From Halocatena halophila (lineage in GTDB: Archaea > Halobacteriota > Halobacteria > Halobacteriales > Haloarculaceae): a DNA stretch of 64,000 nucleotides. Each line of letters starts with the position of its first letter. The first letter of the stretch is position 1. The stretch is from NCBI GenBank assembly GCA_027563145.1, contig CP071306.1, positions 1,674,001 through 1,738,000 of the forward strand, read 5' to 3'. Positions 8,953 to 17,077 of this stretch are shown here, in pieces. The position numbers and the translations under genes were made by a program. The notes below the pieces were generated by a model. It ran no database searches, had not been told where the DNA came from, and worked only from the letters and a program-made list of their open reading frames with translations.

Positions 8953-9681
8953 ATGTTTCCGGCATTCGAAGTGATTCCGGCCGTTGACATCCAGGACGGA
9001 CAGGCCGTCCAGCTTGTCGGGGGAGAACGCGGCACTGAGACGACGTACGGCGACCCCGAACGGGCTGCTCGACGGTGGATCGACGCCGGTGCAGAAACGA
9101 TCCACTGTGTCGATCTCGACGGTGCGTTCGACGGCGAGCGAAAGAACGAAGCCGCCATTCAGGCGATTGTAGACACTCCAGCCACGGTCCAGGTTGGCGG
9201 GGGAATCCGGAGTCCAGAGGCGGCGATATCACTGCTCAATTCCGGCGTCGATCGCGTGATACTTGGCACCCTCGCCGTCGAAGAGCCCACAGTCGTCGAG
9301 ACGATCAGCGAGCAGTATCCAGACGGCGTGCTGGTGAGTGTAGATGCACGCGATGGAGCGGTTGTCGTCGAGGGCTGGACCGAACGAACGGAGATTGATC
9401 CCGCAACCGCCGCCAGCAGATACGAATCGCTCGGTGCTGCCGGAATTCTCTTTACCGATGTCGATGTCGAGGGACAGCTCGAAGGTGTCAGAACCGAGCC
9501 AGTCGAACGTGTGGCCAGTGCCGTCGACATCCCCGTGATTGCCAGCGGTGGCGTCTCCACACTCGAGGACATTGAAGCGCTTTCGAAAACCACCGCTGGC
9601 GCTGTCGTCGTCGGAACCGCACTGTATGAGAGGGCATTCACACTCCAGGCGGCCATCGAGGCCACACACTACCGGGAGTGA
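8953..9681 (+). CDS. hisA: phosphoribosylformimino-AICAR ribotide isomerase HisA
   Basis: 242 residues, a TIM-barrel enzyme that opens the ribose of ProFAR in histidine synthesis. The catalytic Asp lies in [15 protein letters not shown] near the N-terminus and the second one in [12 protein letters not shown] at about residue 130. Two phosphate-binding half-barrel motifs are visible, GGGIRSPE and [10 protein letters not shown]. The gene stands alone without other his genes, which is common in haloarchaea. A T-rich element about 27 bases upstream (CTGCTTTTTT) may be its promoter. Confidence 0.95.
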   Translation: MFPAFEVIPAVDIQDGQAVQLVGGERGTETTYGDPERAARRWIDAGAETIHCVDLDGAFDGERKNEAAIQAIVDTPATVQVGGGIRSPEAAISLLNSGVDRVILGTLAVEEPTVVETISEQYPDGVLVSVDARDGAVVVEGWTERTEIDPATAASRYESLGAAGILFTDVDVEGQLEGVRTEPVERVASAVDIPVIASGGVSTLEDIEALSKTTAGAVVVGTALYERAFTLQAAIEATHYRE

Positions 9682-9798
9682 ATAATACCTACTCTGATCG
9701 AAAATTAAGAGAGACAATCACCGAAGCGGTATCTGATTCTGGTCGAAAATCAACTGCCATCGTATAGTATACACTACTATGCTATAATTAAAAAATTA

Positions 9799-9808
9799 CT
9801 TTAAATAG
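9799..9808 (+). promoter_or_regulatory. TATA box of the small membrane protein gene at 9826
   Basis: CTTTAAATAG is centred about 24 bases before the start, in an AT-rich 144-base spacer after hisA. Confidence 0.5.
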
Positions 9809-9825
9809 CAAACGAATGAGTATTT

Positions 9826-10152
9826 ATGGTCGTATCCAAGACCATCCAGTTGACCCAGGCTGTTGCTGTTCTGGCCCTCCCCGCTTCGCTGTGTGTGCTC
9901 GGCTTTCTCGGTGTCGGTCCGCTCTCTACTACAGGGAGCATCCTGTTGATTGCCCTGCTGGGAGCAGTGCTCGCAGCCGCTGATCGAGCAGTTGTTTCGG
10001 CCCTGAGTGCGCTGATGTTTGCCGGGGGGTACGTCACGATTCACTACAACGTCGATCCAAGCGCGGCCTACGTCGTGTTCGGTGCCGTGTTGTTCTGTCT
10101 CGGTGGAATCTACCACGTTGGCCACCGGATGGAACAGCTCACAACCGCCTGA
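9826..10152 (+). CDS. small integral membrane protein, unknown function
   Basis: 108 residues with three to four hydrophobic stretches (around residues 8-25, 30-48, 55-70 and 78-95) and almost no charged residues until the C-terminal HRMEQLTTA. I do not recognise the family. It lies 58 bases before the R2-like oxidase gene on the same strand and could be in the same transcript. Its own TATA box fits a leaderless start at ATG 9826. Confidence 0.65.
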   Translation: MVVSKTIQLTQAVAVLALPASLCVLGFLGVGPLSTTGSILLIALLGAVLAAADRAVVSALSALMFAGGYVTIHYNVDPSAAYVVFGAVLFCLGGIYHVGHRMEQLTTA

Positions 10153-10210
10153 ATCGATTGCCAATTTCTATCAATTACCTATTTCGTTGTTCGTTACATA
10201 CAGATGTTTG

Positions 10211-11164
10211 ATGCCACAAATTGAGGACACAACCCGAAACTACCGGCTTGATCCGGACTCGTTTGCCGGCGGATATTTCAGAAACGCGGTGTATCGCCAC
10301 TGGGATCCATACGAGGACGTTCCCCAGACGTTGCTCGAAAACGATCGGGCCCGCTTGAGTGAGGAAGATGTCGATCGGGCGGAGTTCGAAAGCCTTCGTC
10401 GGACGCTCGCGCTGTTTGGAGCCGGAGAGGAGGCAGTGACGGAGGATCTCACGCCGTTGTTACAGGTGACGTCGGACGTGGATCGGGAGTTGTTTCTCAC
10501 TTCACAGCTCTACGAAGAAGCGAAGCACACGCAGTTTTTCGACCGATACTGGCGAGAAGTGATCGATCCGGTGGCACGTGAACGCGGATTCGAGGTGACA
10601 AATCCGACCGACCAGCGCTACTTTTCAGAGGATTACGTGGCGCTGTTCGAGAAAACCGCGACGGCGATGGAGCGGCTGTTGACGGAGGACAGCCCGACGA
10701 ACCGGGCGCGTGCGTACTGTCATTACCACCTGATCGTCGAGAGCGTGTTGGCACAGACGGGCTACTACGGACTGCAATCGAGTTTCAGTCCGACCGGTGC
10801 AGAGCGAACTGGCGAGGACCACATCGATCTTGATGGGTTGATCGAGGGGATCACCCGCGTACGCAGCGATGAGGGCCGCCACGTTGGGTTTGGCATGCAC
10901 GAAGTCCAGCGACTGATCGGCGAGGAGGATGTCGATCCGGGCGTGGTACAGACCACACTCCAGGAGCTGTTGGGACACGTCGTTGGCATTCTCCAGGCCG
11001 GAGAGGAGCTTGAGGAGCCTGCGGTTTCAAACGAGGCGCTGACCAAATACGCCACCGAGAAAACGAGCCGGCGAATCGAGATCATCACCGACGCGAAAGC
11101 AGATCTCCCGCCCGTTGACGAGCTCGTTCGGATCGAAGGCGGTCGCGAGGACACCAGCGCCTGA
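10211..11164 (+). CDS. ribonucleotide reductase R2-like di-metal protein (R2-like ligand-binding oxidase type)
   Basis: 317 residues, starting MPQIEDTTRNYRLDPDSFAGGYF. Ferritin-like four-helix metal site motifs are visible: YEEAKHTQFFDRYW (ExxH) and SDEGRHVGFGMHE (ExxH), plus Glu in LIVESVLAQTGYYG between them. This pattern and the N-terminal segment fit the R2-like ligand-binding oxidase group (often annotated as ribonucleoside-diphosphate reductase beta) rather than class Ia R2, since no large subunit gene is near. The substrate is unknown. The end borders the AT-rich accessory island. Confidence 0.75.
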   Translation: MPQIEDTTRNYRLDPDSFAGGYFRNAVYRHWDPYEDVPQTLLENDRARLSEEDVDRAEFESLRRTLALFGAGEEAVTEDLTPLLQVTSDVDRELFLTSQLYEEAKHTQFFDRYWREVIDPVARERGFEVTNPTDQRYFSEDYVALFEKTATAMERLLTEDSPTNRARAYCHYHLIVESVLAQTGYYGLQSSFSPTGAERTGEDHIDLDGLIEGITRVRSDEGRHVGFGMHEVQRLIGEEDVDPGVVQTTLQELLGHVVGILQAGEELEEPAVSNEALTKYATEKTSRRIEIITDAKADLPPVDELVRIEGGREDTSA

Positions 11165-11346
11165 CCCGTTCGTTTCCAGTGGAGCTGTGGGTCGGTGTGT
11201 CGTGAACGCCGCACCCTGCGAACGTTCTTCTGCGACGCGATTGCACACAGTATGATGAAACTCGGCACAGTTCATCGGTGCCGTTGGTGGTGTTGACAAA
11301 CGTCTCGCCGTAGTGGTGTAAGAATTACTGGTTTTCATAACCATCG

Positions 11347-11812
11347 TCACACTGCGTGTAGTTTGACTCGTACACAGTGATAGGACGTACCGGCTAGTCC
11401 ACCCAGTACCTCCAGCCACACATGGACAGAAAGATCGGGAAGTTGTCTAGCTGTCCGAACGTAGAGGGTGTATAGTCCCAAAATTACGATTAGATCGAAT
11501 CTTAGTTCCCGACAATTTCTTCGAATGCTGTTCATAGCCCAGTGGGAGCTCTCGAACTGACCGATAGCCGTTCATAAACCAGTCTTGGATCGTGAGAGTA
11601 TCAAGGGCCAAAAGCTGCCGATCAAGCAAAGTGACAGCGATCGTGATTTGCAGTTCCGGTGGTCCAACCATGACATCCTCCCAGTCAACTATGGCACTGA
11701 TTGTTGACGTCGAATCGATCGTCACGAGGACGTTCAAGGGACAGAGATCTTTATGGATTATCGTTGATTTGAATTGAAGATCTAAATTCGCTCCGTCGTA
11801 TGCAGCGGCACT
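11347..11812 (-). pseudogene. broken aminoglycoside phosphotransferase-type kinase (APH family) gene
   Basis: On the minus strand one frame, open from 11812, reads IIHKDLCPLNVLV followed by ISAIVDWEDVMVGPPELQ, matching the catalytic HxDLxxxNVL and DWE metal-binding motifs of APH-like kinases (the catalytic Asp is kept, the usual HGD is HKD). That frame ends at 11447. The likely C-terminal helices continue in another frame, 11535-11347 (ARQLPDLSVHVWLEVLGG). An in-frame stop precedes 11812 and no N-terminal lobe is found. The gene is thus truncated and frameshifted. Confidence 0.6.
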
Positions 11813-11975
11813 CTATCGAATCTAGGAAATTCTCGATAAATAGAATATCTGCCGTCAGAGATCCCCACCTATGTTTAAGAGACGATGGAAAAATTTCAAA
11901 AATTCGTTGAAAAGTTCTGGGTCGGCATACTTCACGAACCGAAGCTGAAGTATTGACTCCAACAGATTGGTAGTC

Positions 11976-12377
11976 CTATCGATTGTCCGTATACGTCATG
12001 CGGGCGTCGTGGCCGGTGTATTGAGCTCCTTCATGCCAAAATATTGCCTCCCAACGCATATCTCCGTCTGGTTTGCACCAGATTTTAATCCGGTGAAAGA
12101 CGTCAATATCTTGTAATGACTTATGGTAGTCAGCATGGCTCTTCAGATAGTAGTCGTTACCGTTAAAGTTGCTGTCGACAAAACCGGCAGACTCTTTCAT
12201 CCATCCGGTATCACACCATGTCCTCCAATATCGGTCAACCCAATCCACCTCTCCATTATCTACTGTCCAGTTTGCGAATAATTTTGTCACACACCTGTTA
12301 AGAAAGGTCCTTTCAGTAGTAACTACTACACCTCCTTCGTAATTGCCATCATAATCCCAATTGCTTTCACTTCCCAT
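11976..12377 (-). CDS. hypothetical protein, second gene of a two-gene unit
   Basis: 133 residues, not recognised. It is rich in aromatic residues (many Trp and Tyr, for example VDWVDRYWRTWCDTGW) and less acidic than chromosomal neighbours, without a signal peptide or membrane helix. Its start overlaps the end of the Tat-signal protein gene by 11 bases, so the two are probably translated together. A frameshift joining both into one exported protein is possible: the overlap lies right where the first protein ends, and the second lacks its own export signal. Base composition is AT-richer than the surroundings, suggesting recent acquisition. Confidence 0.5.
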   Translation of the reverse strand: MGSESNWDYDGNYEGGVVVTTERTFLNRCVTKLFANWTVDNGEVDWVDRYWRTWCDTGWMKESAGFVDSNFNGNDYYLKSHADYHKSLQDIDVFHRIKIWCKPDGDMRWEAIFWHEGAQYTGHDARMTYTDNR

Positions 12378-12792
12378 TGTCTTGCTCCCTCTCTATTTCT
12401 TGCCCCATATCGTAGTTTCCTGACTTACCTTTATTATCTAGAATTTTACTGATTTTTGGGTTAACTTGGTTACGACCCTTCCCTTCTTCTAAATTGACTC
12501 TGAAGTCGTCGGCCGAGTTTTTGATTTGGGGGTTGTAGCTACCAGTTACTGTAACCCGTTGTTGCCCACCTTTGAAGACATCTACCTTTACAGACTCCAA
12601 TCCTCGAATTGCCGATGTATCGGGCGTAAACTCATTTATTTTCCGGTGTTTCTTCCCTTTTGGACCAGTGACCGCCTTGCGTGGCACGTCTTGTGGTTGC
12701 GCACTAACCACCCCTGAGAGGGCAGAGGAGGCAATGGCTCCTCCCCCAATTTTCAGCACTGCTCTTCGGTCTAGCTTGGGCATTTTTGTCAT
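12367..12792 (-). CDS. Tat-exported hypothetical protein
   Basis: 141 residues. The N-terminus MPKLDRRAVLKIGGGAIASS followed by ALSGVVSAQP is a twin-arginine signal peptide with a plausible cleavage after VSA. An ATG three codons upstream is equally possible. The mature part is basic and hydrophilic (GPKGKKHRKINEF, VTVTGSYNPQIKNSADDF) with no recognised domain. It overlaps the downstream gene by 11 bases. The AT-rich composition agrees with an accessory origin. Confidence 0.55.
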   Translation of the reverse strand: MTKMPKLDRRAVLKIGGGAIASSALSGVVSAQPQDVPRKAVTGPKGKKHRKINEFTPDTSAIRGLESVKVDVFKGGQQRVTVTGSYNPQIKNSADDFRVNLEEGKGRNQVNPKISKILDNKGKSGNYDMGQEIEREQDNGK

Positions 12793-12813
12793 GCCTAACT
12801 AACAGATAGACTC

Positions 12814-13269
12814 TTATATGTTAAGTTTATTTTTTTTATCATATGTGTTCTTACTGGATAGTTCGTCTTGATCTATCATGCTCGGCTGAAGCTCTCTTTG
12901 CTCACTCCCCACCTCGTTACTCAGTTCAGTGTTGAGTAGACGCTCGATGTGATGTTCGAATTCTTCATCACTGATTTCCCCCTGAGCATACCTTTCTTGA
13001 ACAATTGACAGGATTTCTTCTTCAGATCGTTCTTTTTTCTGATTCTCCCCGTCGCGTAACAAGTTTAGTTGCTCCACGATCGGCTCTAAACCTCCTCTAC
13101 TTAGCACTTCGTATGTGAATATTATCATGCATATTATAGAATATAAATATATAATTGGGACAAATCCGAGGCGAATTAAAATCACTTCCCCTATGACAAA
13201 GACGGATAGAAGCTTTGTCCAGTAATAGACGCTGTTACCGTTGCCAGACGTTCTAGGCGTATCCACCAT
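12814..13269 (-). CDS. SHOCT-domain membrane protein
   Basis: 151 residues. Two hydrophobic segments at about residues 16-36 and 38-54 are followed by a charged linker and a C-terminal SHOCT motif, IVQERYAQGEISDEEFEHHIERLL, at about residues 88-112. SHOCT is a short oligomerisation module found at the ends of many membrane and stress proteins. The tail is polar. It is the first gene after the degenerate tRNA-Asn and belongs to the AT-rich island. Function is unknown. Confidence 0.65.
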   Translation of the reverse strand: MVDTPRTSGNGNSVYYWTKLLSVFVIGEVILIRLGFVPIIYLYSIICMIIFTYEVLSRGGLEPIVEQLNLLRDGENQKKERSEEEILSIVQERYAQGEISDEEFEHHIERLLNTELSNEVGSEQRELQPSMIDQDELSSKNTYDKKNKLNI

Positions 13270-13318
13270 GCCTAAAGGTTGTCACGAAGTCATATAAAAT
13301 CATCTCAAATCGTAACAA

Positions 13319-13388
13319 CGCCACCACCAGGACTCGAACATGAAGATCTCGTTAACAGGAGGTGCACTACCAACTGAGTTATTGCGGC
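13319..13388 (-). pseudogene. degenerate tRNA-Asn (GTT anticodon)
   Basis: Read on the minus strand, the 70 bases resemble a tRNA: D-arm region ACTCAGTTGGTAGTGCA, anticodon loop CTGTTAA (anticodon GTT, Asn), T-arm GTTCGAGTCC and 3' end TGGTGGC+G. It is damaged: the anticodon stem has lost one base (CCTC facing CGAGA), the D stem starts with A instead of G, and the acceptor stem has a mismatch. A functional tRNA is unlikely. tRNA genes are frequent integration sites, and this copy lies inside an AT-rich island. Confidence 0.7.
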
Positions 13389-13671
13389 CCGTTCTGCGTT
13401 TGTAGGCGGTGACGTTTCGAGTGTTTAAAATCTATATTGGCCAAAAGTGATGATCTAATAAATCTTGGTGCCGAAATTTGTCTGTTATCAGAAGAATTGT
13501 GCGAAAGTCATCCAATTCCACATATTTATCTACAGAGAGATTATAATTGCTGTTCGACACAGTTGCATTATTAGTGAATCATATATGAAAACAACTAGAG
13601 TATCTCACATGAGGGGTTGCCACCGCCACAACGAACCTAGACCTTATTAGTTCAGTCGTGGCTCTGACTAG

Positions 13672-13983
13672 TTCGTCGGCGACGACGAGGAACCGTACGA
13701 GATCGTTGTTAGCCTAGACAATGATTCGACGACAGCCACTCTCAGCCCAGCGTATTGTGTTGACATTGAACCCATACTATTACTTTCTTCACCGATAGCC
13801 GTCGAAAAGTTGACCCAGAAAATTGGAAATTTTAGGCAGAAACTTGATGCAGATCAGACTCCATCTCAAATGGACTCTACAATCCGAATATCTGAATCGA
13901 CACAAGAGACTGCAACAACAATATCCGAATGCTCCGAGAGCTGGTTCGATAGCTCAGTACTGAACGTTCGAACTCGATTCTAG
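13672..13983 (+). pseudogene. gene remnant without a start codon
   Basis: The frame is open after TAG 13669-13671 up to TAG 13981-13983, about 103 codons, starting FVGDDEEPYEIVVSLDNDST. The acidic, haloarchaeal-like composition of the first half suggests former coding sequence, but no start codon begins it and a stop sits directly before it. It looks like the C-terminal part of a lost gene; I do not recognise the family. It overlaps the end of the Rieske gene on the other strand by 30 bases. The 280 bases between it and the tRNA remnant show nothing I can support. Confidence 0.35.
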
Positions 13984-14373
13984 CGCCGCCGGATCCGTTT
14001 CGATCGGGCCGGCGTGATCGAACGCATAGCCCGCCTCGGTCAACCAGACGGTGCCGTCGTCGGTCGTCACGTCGATCGACTCCAGAACGGCCCCCGGACA
14101 CGGACCATACGTGCACTCACCAGAGTCGGCGTTGAACATCGCGCCGTGGTTCACACAAACGATCTCGTCGTCGCGCATACTCGCTCCCGAGCCCTTATCG
14201 AGCGCCACATCCGTGAGATGCTGACAGTAGTTGAACCAGCCGGCGATCCCATCACCAGTCCGCACCAGGATCGCCTCACGTTGTGTGTCAGTGTCAACCT
14301 CTCGAACAGTGAACAAAAATGTGCTCTCATCGGGTACCGAATCGGCGCCGACGATCGCCTCACGCGCAGCCAT
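13954..14373 (-). CDS. Rieske [2Fe-2S] domain protein
   Basis: 139 residues, a stand-alone Rieske ferredoxin-like protein. The two cluster-binding boxes are NYCQHLTDV (Cys-x-His) at about residue 50 and CVNHGAMFNADSGECTYGPCPG (Cys-x-x-His) at about residue 73. There is no signal peptide or membrane anchor, so it is cytoplasmic. Such proteins serve as electron carriers or as ferredoxin partners of oxygenases; no partner gene is adjacent. It marks the right border of the accessory island. Confidence 0.85.
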   Translation of the reverse strand: MAAREAIVGADSVPDESTFLFTVREVDTDTQREAILVRTGDGIAGWFNYCQHLTDVALDKGSGASMRDDEIVCVNHGAMFNADSGECTYGPCPGAVLESIDVTTDDGTVWLTEAGYAFDHAGPIETDPAALESSSNVQY

Positions 14374-14496
14374 TAGTACAGACTCTGGGATGAAATCACG
14401 TTAACACTTCGAACTGTCAATGAGAATGTTTGATGGTAGCAATTAGCAAGAGTTCATTCTGTGCGCACCGGAACCGAACGCGCCGTTGGATTTGGG

Positions 14497-17007
14497 CTAC
14501 ACCGCGGCCTGTGTCTGCCACTCCCGAATGCGGTCTTCGCTCACGCCAGATACCTCTCCGGCGAGCTCGTCGGCAACGGCGTCGCGGAGATCCTCGAGCG
14601 ATTCGATGCCCGCCGCTTTGAGTTTTGCTGCGGTTTTCTCGCCAACGCCGTCGAGATCCTCGAGCGATGAGACGGCATGACGCGCTTGATACTCCTCGTA
14701 GTTACAGATCGGACAGCCAAGCTCCCACGGATCGTCGTCCTCGCCGTCGTCTTCGTCGTGCACCTCCAAAAACGGAAGATCGTGAGTCTCACAGAGTTCG
14801 TCCGTGACGACGATCTCACCGTGGCGGGGCAGCGGCAAGGAGTACTCACAGTCGGGATAGCGCGTACAGCCGACTAGCCGTGAGCCGGTCCGGAGCTGCT
14901 TGATCGCGAGCTCGCCACCGTCTTCCTCGCCACAGGCCGGACAGTCGCCGATGATCCGATCTTCGGTGGCTTCTGCCGTGTCTACCGCACACTGTGGACA
15001 GCCGTGAACGAACGTGTCCCTGCCGTCGAGAATCTTCACGTAGTGGAGATCGTGCTCTTCACACACCTCGTCCATGACGACGGGTTCGCCCCGGTTGGGC
15101 AACGGAAGCGTGTGATCACAGTCCGGATAGCCATCGCAGCCGATGAAATACGAACCGTGTCGAGAGCGACGGAGCAACAACATGTCGTCGCTTTCGGGAC
15201 ACGGCCCGACCGTCTTATCGGCTTTCAGCGATTTTCGTAATCGGTCGCCAATCTCCTCGTGTGAGCCCGACAGCGACTCAAACACGCGTTCGAGGACCGC
15301 TCGCGACTCGTCAGTAACGTCATCGAGCGTCGCCTCCCCATTCGCGATCGCCGTCATGTCGTCCTCGAGTTCGGCCGTCATCGATTCGCTGACGATCAGA
15401 TCAGCAAACTCCTCGGCGGCGGCCACCACCCCCATCGCCAGCGCGGTTGGCCGTGGCGGATCACCCTCGATGTAGCCACGATCGTAGAGCTTCTGGAGCG
15501 TGTTGTGTCGGGTGGATTTCGTCCCAATGCCGAGTTTCTCCATCGTCTCGATGAGCCGCGACTGTCCGCGACGACGGGGGGGCTGGGTCTGTTTCGCCTC
15601 GAGACGAACGTCCTCGATCGTGAGTTCGTCGCCCTCCTCGACGGGCGGGACGTAGTTCTCCGTCGTCGAATGATACGGATAGACGTCGTGATAGCCGGGC
15701 TCTGTGAGCCGCTTGCCGTTAGCCTTCAAGCGGTGGTCGTTCGCGAGCGCCACCACCTTCAGATGTGCCCAGGTTGCGGGCTCGGCGACCGTTGCGAAAA
15801 AGCGACGGACGATCAGTTCGTAGATCTGCTGTTCATCCTCACCGAGATCATCGGGGAACTCGCCGGTCGGATGGATCGGTGGGTGGTCGGTCGTTTCGGT
15901 GTCGCCGGCCGTCGGCTCAATCGACTCCTGTTCGAGCAACGCCGTGGCATCGTCTCCAAACATCCGGTGGGCACTAAACGTCTCCAGAAGCGCTTCTGGA
16001 TCGAGATCGTCCGGATAGACGGTGTTGTCGGTCCGTGGATAGGTGACGTACCCGGCGGTGTAGAGCTCTTCGGCGAGGCTCATCGCCCGCTGTGCCGAAA
16101 AACCAAGCGAGCCCGCCGCACGGATGTACTGTGTGGTGTTGAACGGCTCCGGTGGATCGTCGGTTCGGGTTCGCCGGCTGACCGTCTCGACGAGTGCGCC
16201 ACCAGCCTCACGGAGCTCTGTATCAACGGTCTGTGCCCGCGACTCGTCCCAGAGCCGTTCGGTTTCGGTGCCATCCTCGCGATGGAAATACTGGGCCTCA
16301 AACGATTCGCCGGCCGTCAGATCGGCGAACAGCTCCCAGTAATCCTCGGGGTCGAACGCCTCAATCTCGCGTTCTCGATCGACGATCAGCTTGAGCGTTG
16401 GCGATTGCACGCGACCAACGCTGATGAAATCGTTGCCGAGCTGCTTTGCAGACAGCGATAGATAGCGCGTCAACGAAGCGCCCCACAACAGATCGATGAT
16501 CTGTCGGGCCTCTCCGGCGGCCGCGAGATCGAAATCGATCGATTCCGGGCTGGCAAACGCCTCTTTGACCTCCCGGTCGGTGATCGAGGAGAATCGAACC
16601 CGCTCGATCGGCCCTGAGATTTCCTCGTCGATGAGCTCGTAGGCCTCTTTGCCGATGAGCTCACCTTCGCGATCGTAGTCGGTGGCGATCACGGCCGAAT
16701 CTGCGTCGCGTGCGAGCGACCGCAGTGCGGCGACGATGTTTTCTCTGGTTTCTGTTTTGACAATCTCTGCGTCGACCAACTCCCCGGGACGGACGTCCCG
16801 CCAGTCGGCATACTCCGACGGAAAATCAATGCCGACCACATGTCCCGAGAGCCCGATACAGCGACGGTTACCCCACCGATAGACGTTGACGCCGTTGTGG
16901 CGCTCTGCGGTGGCGCTGCCGTCGCTCAGAATCTCTGCAATTCGACGGGCTGCGTTCTCTTTCTCAGTGATGATAAGCTCCACTTGGCTGTTCCCTCTCG
17001 TTATCAT
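14497..17007 (-). CDS. topA: DNA topoisomerase I (type IA)
   Basis: 836 residues. It relaxes negative supercoils through a transient 5'-phosphotyrosine. The Toprim domain holds LIITEKENAARR and ATDYDREGELIG; the catalytic Tyr is in YVTYPRTDN at about residue 317. The C-terminal part has several four-cysteine zinc fingers (for example CPACGEEDG and CPICNYEE) and a helix-hairpin-helix DLDGVGEKTAAKLKAAGI. ATG 17007 is preferred because a TATA-like element lies about 25 bases upstream; a GTG eight codons later (VELIITEK) is the alternative. Confidence 0.96.
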   Translation of the reverse strand: MITRGNSQVELIITEKENAARRIAEILSDGSATAERHNGVNVYRWGNRRCIGLSGHVVGIDFPSEYADWRDVRPGELVDAEIVKTETRENIVAALRSLARDADSAVIATDYDREGELIGKEAYELIDEEISGPIERVRFSSITDREVKEAFASPESIDFDLAAAGEARQIIDLLWGASLTRYLSLSAKQLGNDFISVGRVQSPTLKLIVDREREIEAFDPEDYWELFADLTAGESFEAQYFHREDGTETERLWDESRAQTVDTELREAGGALVETVSRRTRTDDPPEPFNTTQYIRAAGSLGFSAQRAMSLAEELYTAGYVTYPRTDNTVYPDDLDPEALLETFSAHRMFGDDATALLEQESIEPTAGDTETTDHPPIHPTGEFPDDLGEDEQQIYELIVRRFFATVAEPATWAHLKVVALANDHRLKANGKRLTEPGYHDVYPYHSTTENYVPPVEEGDELTIEDVRLEAKQTQPPRRRGQSRLIETMEKLGIGTKSTRHNTLQKLYDRGYIEGDPPRPTALAMGVVAAAEEFADLIVSESMTAELEDDMTAIANGEATLDDVTDESRAVLERVFESLSGSHEEIGDRLRKSLKADKTVGPCPESDDMLLLRRSRHGSYFIGCDGYPDCDHTLPLPNRGEPVVMDEVCEEHDLHYVKILDGRDTFVHGCPQCAVDTAEATEDRIIGDCPACGEEDGGELAIKQLRTGSRLVGCTRYPDCEYSLPLPRHGEIVVTDELCETHDLPFLEVHDEDDGEDDDPWELGCPICNYEEYQARHAVSSLEDLDGVGEKTAAKLKAAGIESLEDLRDAVADELAGEVSGVSEDRIREWQTQAAV

Positions 17008-17026
17008 TGGGCTAAGCTGAGTCGTT

Positions 17027-17036
17027 ACCTAACCCT
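17027..17036 (-). promoter_or_regulatory. TATA-like element of topA
   Basis: On the minus strand GGGTTAGGTA lies 20-29 bases before ATG 17007, supporting a leaderless start there. Confidence 0.4.
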
Positions 17037-17077
17037 TTCGCCGATTCGTGAGAGGGAGTTTCTCCCACGATTTTGCG

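Noticed and set aside
11885..11956. 23-codon frame starting MEKFQKFVEKFW on the plus strand
   Set aside because: Looks somewhat like the tail of a protein but is short, AT-rich and without context; not enough to call a gene or a remnant.
15505..16461. Long open frame of about 318 codons on the plus strand
   Set aside because: It lies entirely within topA on the opposite strand and its composition (many Arg, Cys, no acidic surface) is that of an antisense shadow.
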